This document shows positions 27,341 through 27,903 of a stretch of DNA of 27,903 nucleotides, one piece after another; the stretch's first letter is position 1, and every line of letters starts with the position of its first letter. Position numbers and translations under genes: made by a program. The notes beneath the pieces were generated by a model. It saw only the letters and a list, made by a program, of their open reading frames with translations. It searched no databases and was not told where the DNA came from. The stretch is from Chara braunii. Its lineage: Eukaryota > Streptophyta > Charophyceae > Charales > Characeae. Location of the stretch: positions 998,178 through 1,026,080 of the forward strand of contig BFEA01000223.1 in NCBI GenBank assembly GCA_003427395.1. The letters run 5' to 3'.

Positions 27341-27511
27341 ATGAGCGAGGACACGTCAACGGACAGGGATGACCACGGAGGTGAAGTTGTAAGGACCTTA
27401 TTCATTTCTGGACTGCCACAAGATGTGAAGGAGAGAGAGCTGTACACACTCTTTCGTCCTTACGATGGATATGAAAGCTCGCAGATCCAGCTGCCGTTGA
27501 GGTCTCCACAT
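27341..27511 (+). CDS. First coding exon of an RRM RNA-binding protein (RBPMS / plant RRM type)
   Basis: Start ATG at 27341 is the first in its frame after a TGA at 27296 and has A at -3. After an acidic N terminus of about 15 residues, the sequence [19 protein letters not shown], then [14 protein letters not shown], is the first half of an RRM: RNP2 as LFISGL, then helix 1 and strand 2. The wording V-R-T-L-F-[IV]-S-G-L-P-x-D-V-K-x-R-E-[LI]-Y-x-L-F-R is characteristic of the RBPMS/couch potato group and of a plant family of single-RRM proteins, which bind RNA and in several cases homodimerise through this domain. The exon ends ...LRSPH at a GT donor (27512, CAT|GTAATG, phase 0); RNP1 is expected in the next exon, outside the window. 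It is the only intact recognisable coding sequence here. An alternative donor at 27502 is less likely. Confidence 0.85.
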
Positions 27512-27903
27512 GTAATGTTTCTCTGGCTCTGCCTCTCTCCCTTTCTCCCTCGCTTTCTCTCTGTGTCTGTTTGAATCTCTGTACGCACTGCATTAAATCT
27601 CTCGCCCATCTTCCCTACCATCTAATCACATTTCCCTACGCATTTCTCCCATCAAACTACGCCCGTTCATCTCACTCTCTGTCTCTGTTTCTCTCACTCC
27701 GCGCCCCAAAACTCTCAAGTGCCTGCTCCCATATCTTTCCATCTTTCACTCTGCTCCCTCCCGAAAATCCAAGCACCTGTTCCCATCTCTCTCTCTCTCT
27801 TTCTTTCTCTCTTCTCTCTCTCTCTTTCTCTCTCTCTTCTCCCCCAAGTAATCCAAGCACCTGTTCCGGTCTCTCTTTCTCTCTTCCTCTCTCTTCTCCC
27901 CGC
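27512..27903 (+). other. Intron 1 of the RRM gene (partial), CT-rich tandem repeats
   Basis: Begins GTAATG. It is pyrimidine-rich, with a repeated unit CAAG[TC][GA]CCTG[CT]TCC followed by (CT)n at about 27717, 27771 and 27855. No acceptor is recognised before the window ends. Confidence 0.6.

Overview
This is a stretch of a large, repeat-rich eukaryotic nuclear genome, probably from the green lineage. Reasons: GT-AG introns, a U6 snRNA-derived sequence close to the plant U6 sequence, a primer-binding site complementary to the 3' end of plant tRNA-Asp, tRNA-derived repeats, a DUF7869-type transposon gene of a kind I recall from streptophyte algae and mosses among others, and one RRM gene exon. 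A charophyte such as Chara would fit, but I cannot prove the species. No bacterial gene, rRNA, CRISPR array or intact functional tRNA was found. Gene density is very low; most long open frames are artefacts of simple repeats.

Layout. 1-640: nothing convincing. 655-1660: retroposed small-RNA debris, with two copies of a tRNA-like plus U6-derived composite on the minus strand and a further tRNA-like sequence. 1890-2415: a stretch unusually rich in short perfect hairpins. 2614-6480: a decayed plus-strand DUF7869 transposon gene with two recognisable exons and one phase-consistent 1400-bp intron. 6925-8760: tandem duplications, a broken coiled-coil coding remnant and a palindrome-bearing array. 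The same 16-bp palindrome recurs in the intron of the DUF7869 gene, which ties the array to that element.

9333-13240: a minus-strand block made of a tRNA-Asp primer-binding site with an LTR-like border (13210-13231), an arginine-rich frame with internal repeats, and a chain of four mutually related, short-overlapping open frames (A-D, 11481 down to 9333). I cannot match the chain to a known family. It is built from two tandem-duplicated pairs and is the best candidate here for something undescribed. 13231-17440: GC-rich, CT-rich repeat territory, probably LTR or leader sequence, including a 118-bp tandem array.

17464-22240: inverted-repeat elements, including a ~1.17-kb element with terminal inverted repeats, short foldback units and a 147-bp MITE. 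22347-24450: a mosaic of two interspersed repeat modules (X and Y). Module X carries, on its minus strand, a hammerhead-ribozyme-like core. 24440-26000: minisatellites and a long CAT/CGT triplet region. 26188-26312: two perfect stem-loops. 26905-27903: the only gene that looks alive, the first coding exon of an RRM protein of the RBPMS / plant RRM type, with a repetitive 5' leader and the beginning of a CT-rich intron.

The window therefore reads mainly as a record of several mobile-element families, most of them decayed. In the DUF7869 copy and the A-D chain many premature stops look like C-to-T or G-to-A changes, as expected for silenced, methylated elements.
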